Source of the DNA: a virus
Length of the DNA stretch: 23,733 bases
Direction: 5' to 3' (one strand)
Virus record (IMG/VR): IMGVR_UViG_3300007516_002694
Location: 1-23,733 of that record
Position numbers and translations under genes: made by a program
The notes under the pieces: model-generated
Told to the model about the DNA's origin: nothing
Databases searched by the model: none
What the model saw: only the letters and a program-made list of their open reading frames with translations
Shown here: one piece after another, positions 21,438-23,733 of the stretch
How the letters are laid out: every line of letters starts with the position of its first letter
Numbering within the stretch: the stretch's first letter is position 1

Positions 21438-22103
21438 ATGAGTAGTATCATAATAGCATTTGAGGGTTGTGATGGCTCTGGTAAGTCATCTCAGATACGT
21501 CTATTAAAAGAGGAGATACACAAGCGTAACGCAGACCTGCCAGAGGATATGCAGGCTCTTACGACTATAATGTATCAGAACCCAGGAGGTACGGATCTGG
21601 GTAAGTTCGTCAGGAATGAGCTTCTTAAGAGGGAGGCTCTCACAAATCGGGAACGCTTACAGGGCATGCTTATGGCCCTTACCAGCGTTGCCGAGGACAT
21701 TAACACAAAGGTAGGAGTGTCAGAATCTCTTCTACCTGCCGGTACTCAGGTGTATGTATTGTTGGACAGGTGGGTACTGAGCACAATCATATACCAAGCA
21801 CTACTTGCTCGGGAGAGTGTCTACGACATTCACAAAATCATACACACGACGTTAGAACCCACTGGTGTTAAACCAGATATGTATATGGTGTACCAAGTTT
21901 CTCCTGACGTGGCTTGGAGTCGGATATCGTCCCGAGGGGAGTTAAAGACCGTATTCGAAAAGAAGGACAGTATTCAGAGAATAGCTACGGCTTACAATTT
22001 CGCGGACAGTTTAGTAGATTCCCCGGTTATTTCTATTGACGCGACGGTGGATATGGAAACAGTATGGCGTAGTACAGCACAAGCTGTGTTTGGTCATGGT
22101 TGA
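21438..22103 (+). CDS. tmk: Thymidylate kinase (dTMP kinase)
   Basis: Transfers phosphate from ATP to dTMP to give dTDP, supplying dTTP for phage DNA synthesis. Evidence: P-loop FEGCDGSGKSSQ (residues 8-19), the NPGGTDLGKFVR block corresponding to the PGGTxLGExIR signature, and the DRW motif VLLDRWVLSTIIYQA in place of the DR(Y/F/W)xxSSxAYQ signature. The length (221 aa) fits the family. ATG 21438 follows an AT-rich stretch after a hairpin. It overlaps the next gene by 8 nt. Confidence 0.9.
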   Translation: MSSIIIAFEGCDGSGKSSQIRLLKEEIHKRNADLPEDMQALTTIMYQNPGGTDLGKFVRNELLKREALTNRERLQGMLMALTSVAEDINTKVGVSESLLPAGTQVYVLLDRWVLSTIIYQALLARESVYDIHKIIHTTLEPTGVKPDMYMVYQVSPDVAWSRISSRGELKTVFEKKDSIQRIATAYNFADSLVDSPVISIDATVDMETVWRSTAQAVFGHG

Positions 22104-22350
22104 AGAAAACGACGTCACAAACGAATTGATAGACAGGTTGGACAGTTTATGCCCGGATCTGCAGGAGGCCTACGAACTGCTGTTGGAAGACGGCGACACC
22201 GTAGGCATTGATGAACTTACTCTGTATCTAGTTAGAGAGGTATGTGCATGCTCAAGGGGGACACACGACCCCGATGTGGCACAGCGTCACTTTACCGACA
22301 GGCTTAGAGATGTGCGCATGGAGCTTAGCTCTATCATCAGCAACTTGTGA
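22096..22350 (+). CDS. Small acidic hypothetical protein, 84 aa
   Basis: I do not recognise this protein. Starts at ATG 22096 inside the end of thymidylate kinase; a longer frame from 22036 would overlap too much. Acidic, helical N-terminal half (EENDVTNELIDRLDSLCPDL) with two Cys near the middle of the protein (REVCACSRG) and a helical C-terminus (DRLRDVRMELSSIISNL). Its stop overlaps the GTG of the 50-aa gene that follows. Confidence 0.65.
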   Translation: MVEENDVTNELIDRLDSLCPDLQEAYELLLEDGDTVGIDELTLYLVREVCACSRGTHDPDVAQRHFTDRLRDVRMELSSIISNL

Positions 22351-22499
22351 AAACTCTAATAGTCACGAGTTATCAGGCCGAGCAGGTAAAAATACTTCGC
22401 GGAAAAGGCCGATCCCTTAGCGAGATCGGCCTGATACTGGGAATACACAATAGGACAGTCCGTGCTGTTCTGGCCGGTACGGCTATTGTGACACCTTAG
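22347..22499 (+). CDS. Small helix-turn-helix protein, 50 aa
   Basis: GTG at 22347 overlaps the previous stop (GTGA) and the frame ends at TAG 22497-22499. The sequence from residue 13 (QVKILRGKGRSLSEIGLILG) through IHNRTVRAVL has the spacing of a helix-turn-helix like that of resolvases and sigma-like or Hin-type DNA-binding domains, with little else in the protein. It would bind DNA or act as a small regulator. It contains two competing inverted repeats (22371-22436). Because it is too short for standard cutoffs, the call rests on the coupling overlap and the motif. Confidence 0.62.
   Translation: MKTLIVTSYQAEQVKILRGKGRSLSEIGLILGIHNRTVRAVLAGTAIVTP
22371..22436 (+). promoter_or_regulatory. 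Mutually exclusive hairpins inside the 50-aa HTH gene
   Basis: Arm A (tatcaggccga, 22371-22381) pairs perfectly with 22426-22436. Arm B (aggccgatc, 22406-22414) pairs perfectly with 22424-22432. The right-hand arms overlap, so A and B compete for the same strand. This is the geometry of an attenuator or translation switch, or of a repeated operator half-site. Confidence 0.65.
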
Positions 22500-22694
22500 T
22501 TAGGTGTGTTGTTGCTTAGTCTTGTAAGGATAGGCCACAGCGATTGCTGCGGCTCCTTGTGGCGCTCTGACGATAGCAGCGCTATGGACTTTAGGTACGA
22601 CTAGAAGGGATGATTGATCTGCCCCGCTGGAGGCTGTTCCAGCTACAGTTGCACGCCAGTTGCCGCGTTGCATCGCATTTTGAGAGTTGCTCAT
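22500..22694 (-). CDS. Small hypothetical protein on minus strand, 64 aa
   Basis: I do not recognise this protein. It is convergent with the HTH gene and its stop begins one base after that gene's TAG. The product is Ala/Ser-rich with one basic N-terminal stretch (QRGNWRATVAGTASSGADQS) and a beta-like hydrophobic part (LLVVPKVHSAAIVRAPQGAA). The start is directly behind an inverted repeat (22696-22715). An accidental frame is possible, but the clean boundary with the convergent gene argues for a real one. Confidence 0.5.
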   Translation of the reverse strand: MSNSQNAMQRGNWRATVAGTASSGADQSSLLVVPKVHSAAIVRAPQGAAAIAVAYPYKTKQQHT

Positions 22695-22695
22695 A

Positions 22696-22715
22696 GTAGG
22701 GTTAATTTAACCTAC
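22696..22715. promoter_or_regulatory. Operator-like inverted repeat
   Basis: GTAGG(G)TTAA and TTAACCTAC pair around a central T, with one bulged G. It lies immediately upstream of the minus-strand 64-aa gene, in the divergent control region 22695-22931. It could be an operator or a start-region hairpin. Confidence 0.45.
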
Positions 22716-22787
22716 ATGATGCCATTACGCAACGAAAAGATATCTATCGGGGGCGACACCCTCTATAAAAAGAGCTTTATGTAATTT

Positions 22788-22896
22788 GCTGATAAGGTGG
22801 ACCGTAGTTAGGCCGACCAGTGAGCGCACGCCGTAGCTGGTAGTGCGCTCCGTGGTCGCCCTAGCTTATCGGCAAGAGCCTCAGGTATAACTGAGG
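22788..22896 (+). ncRNA. Structured leader RNA, candidate cis-regulatory element
   Basis: An outer stem gctgataag / cttatcggc (22788-22796, 22865-22873) encloses a long stem. That inner stem is gacca (22815-22819) with tggtc (22853-22857), a 2x2 mismatch, then gagcgcac (22822-22829) with gtgcgctc (22843-22850) and a 13-nt loop. A second hairpin cctcag/ctgagg (22879-22896) follows, then an unstructured A-rich leader to ATG 22932. It does not form a tRNA cloverleaf. A cis-acting leader of the downstream gene or a small RNA are both possible. Upstream (22716-22787), an AT-rich tataaa patch at 22764 lacks a good -35. Confidence 0.6.
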
Positions 22897-22931
22897 AAGA
22901 CCAAACAATAAAACAAAACAAACAATAAAAT

Positions 22932-23246
22932 ATGAGTAATGACATCATCACACCCGCCACGACCCTCAAATCAATCTGGGCTCGCTCAGACAGCGACGCT
23001 GAGATCGAAAACCTCGGCCTCGCCGAACGCAAGGTCGGTAACTCGGCACGCGCCGATCTCCTCGTCAAGGAAGTCGCGGTGATCGACGCCCGCCAGAATG
23101 CAATCAAAGCGGTCGAGAACGCTAAGCACACTGGCGACTTCGCCCCCATCGCCTCGGCGGAGCTTCAAATCCTGAACACCGAGAAGGTCCTCTCCGTCAC
23201 CCAGGAGGTGTACCGTCGCTATTTTGGTACCCTGCCGACTTCCTAA
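22932..23246 (+). CDS. Hypothetical protein with strongly C-ending codons, 104 aa
   Basis: I do not recognise this protein. It is mainly helical and soluble (DSDAEIENLGLAERKVGNSA, LLVKEVAVIDARQNAIKAVE), with no Cys and no membrane segment. Codons end in C far more often than in neighbouring genes (atc, ctc, gtc, gcc, cgc, gac). This suggests either very high expression matched to a GC-rich host or recent transfer from a GC-rich genome. ATG follows an A-rich leader (aaacaataaaat) behind a structured RNA, and a strong terminator follows the stop, so it forms its own transcription unit. A structural or host-control protein would fit but is not shown. Confidence 0.75.
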   Translation: MSNDIITPATTLKSIWARSDSDAEIENLGLAERKVGNSARADLLVKEVAVIDARQNAIKAVENAKHTGDFAPIASAELQILNTEKVLSVTQEVYRRYFGTLPTS

Positions 23247-23263
23247 CTTGGTGGGTTAATTTC

Positions 23264-23299
23264 ACAGTCGGGAGAGCGATTGCTCTCCCGACTGTTTTC
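23264..23299 (+). terminator. Rho-independent terminator
   Basis: A perfect 14-bp stem, acagtcgggagagc / gctctcccgactgt, with loop gatt, is followed by ttttct (the run begins at the last stem base). It lies 17 nt after the gene at 22932 and ends its single-gene unit. Confidence 0.9.
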
Positions 23300-23321
23300 T
23301 AAAATTTTATCTACCACTAAC

Positions 23322-23555
23322 ATGCTTAATATAGAAATTGGGGACACAGTTGAATTGAATAATGGCGCGGAGTGTTTGGTAAAGGAACATGAATCCTACC
23401 CTGATAGGGCGCGGCTTGCCGATTATTGGTATCACAAGGACACGGGTTTACTTGGGTCCCATGAGGATGATAAAGAACATCACCTCCACGTCAAAAGAAT
23501 CATCTCCCGTAATGGTATACATTACACAGAATCACTCCTCACATGCTTAATATAG
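23322..23555 (+). CDS. Small SH3/KOW-like hypothetical protein, copy 1 (77 aa)
   Basis: Begins MLNIEIGDTVELNNGAECLV, a pattern (short beta strands around a GD turn) typical of small SH3- or KOW-like phage accessory proteins; the rest is acidic and His-rich (SHEDDKEHHLHVKRI). The ATG at 23322 follows the terminator and an AT-rich leader; an in-frame TTG inside the terminator is rejected. The gene is the first member of a near-exact tandem duplication with a period of 221 nt, and its 3' end runs out of frame into the start of copy 2. Function unknown. Confidence 0.7.
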   Translation: MLNIEIGDTVELNNGAECLVKEHESYPDRARLADYWYHKDTGLLGSHEDDKEHHLHVKRIISRNGIHYTESLLTCLI

Positions 23556-23733
23556 AAAGTGGCGACACAGTTGAATTGAATAATGGCGCGGAGTGTTTGG
23601 TAAAGGAACATGAATCCTACCCTGATAGGGCGTGGCTTGCCGATTATTGGTATCACAAGGACACGGGTTTACTTGGGTCCCATGAGGATGATAAAGAACA
23701 TCACCTCCACGTCAAAAGAATCATCTATCGTAA
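23543..23733 (+). CDS. Small SH3/KOW-like protein, copy 2, cut by window end
   Basis: Starts at ATG 23543 and stays open to the last base, where one codon is incomplete. It repeats copy 1 with three amino-acid changes in the shared part: Ile6Ser, Arg to Trp within DRAW, and Ser to Tyr near the end. It starts 13 nt before the stop of copy 1 in a different frame, so the two genes overlap. Whether further copies follow cannot be seen. Confidence 0.72.
   Translation, partial: MLNIESGDTVELNNGAECLVKEHESYPDRAWLADYWYHKDTGLLGSHEDDKEHHLHVKRIIYR

Larger units (their letters stand above)
23322..23733 (+). repeat. Tandem gene duplication, period 221 nt
   Basis: 23322-23512 and 23543-23733 differ at five positions over 191 nt by my count. 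The spacer between units includes the unique end of copy 1. The near identity points to a recent duplication, and the array may extend past the window. Confidence 0.95.

Noticed and set aside
22788-22873. tRNA gene
   Set aside because: The fold is a long rod without D-, anticodon- and T-arms, and no CCA end or T-loop consensus is visible.
22808-23149. 113-aa reverse-strand frame opposite the C-rich gene
   Set aside because: It is antisense to the structured leader and the 22932 gene; the open frame is a by-product of C-ending codons.

Overview
The window looks like part of a large tailed double-stranded DNA phage genome (or prophage). It carries a portal protein, phage-style recombination and nucleotide genes (a RecA/UvsX-like recombinase, a RecQ-like helicase, a RuvC-like nuclease and thymidylate kinase), and two protein-splicing inteins. 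Genes are packed end to end with 1-8 nt start/stop overlaps. There are no ribosomal RNA, tRNA or ordinary metabolic genes. Almost no start codon has a Shine-Dalgarno sequence; leaders are A- or AT-rich. This suggests a host that initiates translation largely without Shine-Dalgarno pairing, but I cannot name the host.

Layout. (1) 1-5335, replication/recombination: a RecA-like gene entering from the left edge behind a (Lys-Pro-Pro)n tract, three unknown genes, a RecQ-like helicase and a zinc-ribbon protein overlapping its end, then an unknown gene. (2) 5336-10930, the most striking part: an unknown 329-aa gene ending at a strong terminator, then three genes. The outer two are homologous to successive parts of the beta subunit of cellular multisubunit RNA polymerase. 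The first (6545-8869) has the beta lobe/protrusion region fused to a W/QWY-motif domain, a Nudix hydrolase domain and a HAD phosphatase domain. The third (9203-10930) has the beta fork/rifampicin-pocket region, interrupted by a 341-aa LAGLIDADG intein. (3) 10981-19664, virion assembly: a sigma70-like promoter in front of a probable abundant structural protein, several small genes, the portal protein with its own 305-aa intein, then three glycine-rich, probably membrane-interacting proteins that may be ejection or internal virion proteins. (4) 19642-23733, mixed: a RuvC-like nuclease on the opposite strand, locked between its neighbours with no room for a promoter, two unknown genes, thymidylate kinase, a 50-aa helix-turn-helix protein containing alternative hairpins, a small reverse-strand gene, a long structured leader before a gene with strongly C-ending codons, and a recent tandem duplication running off the right edge.

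Working model (inference): the phage expresses its own divergent, split, intein-containing RNA-polymerase beta-like protein from within or beside the morphogenesis cluster, as virion-packaged RNA polymerases are in some large phages. The rest of beta and beta-prime are not in this window. The recombination genes and RuvC-like nuclease would serve genome replication and junction resolution before packaging through the portal.
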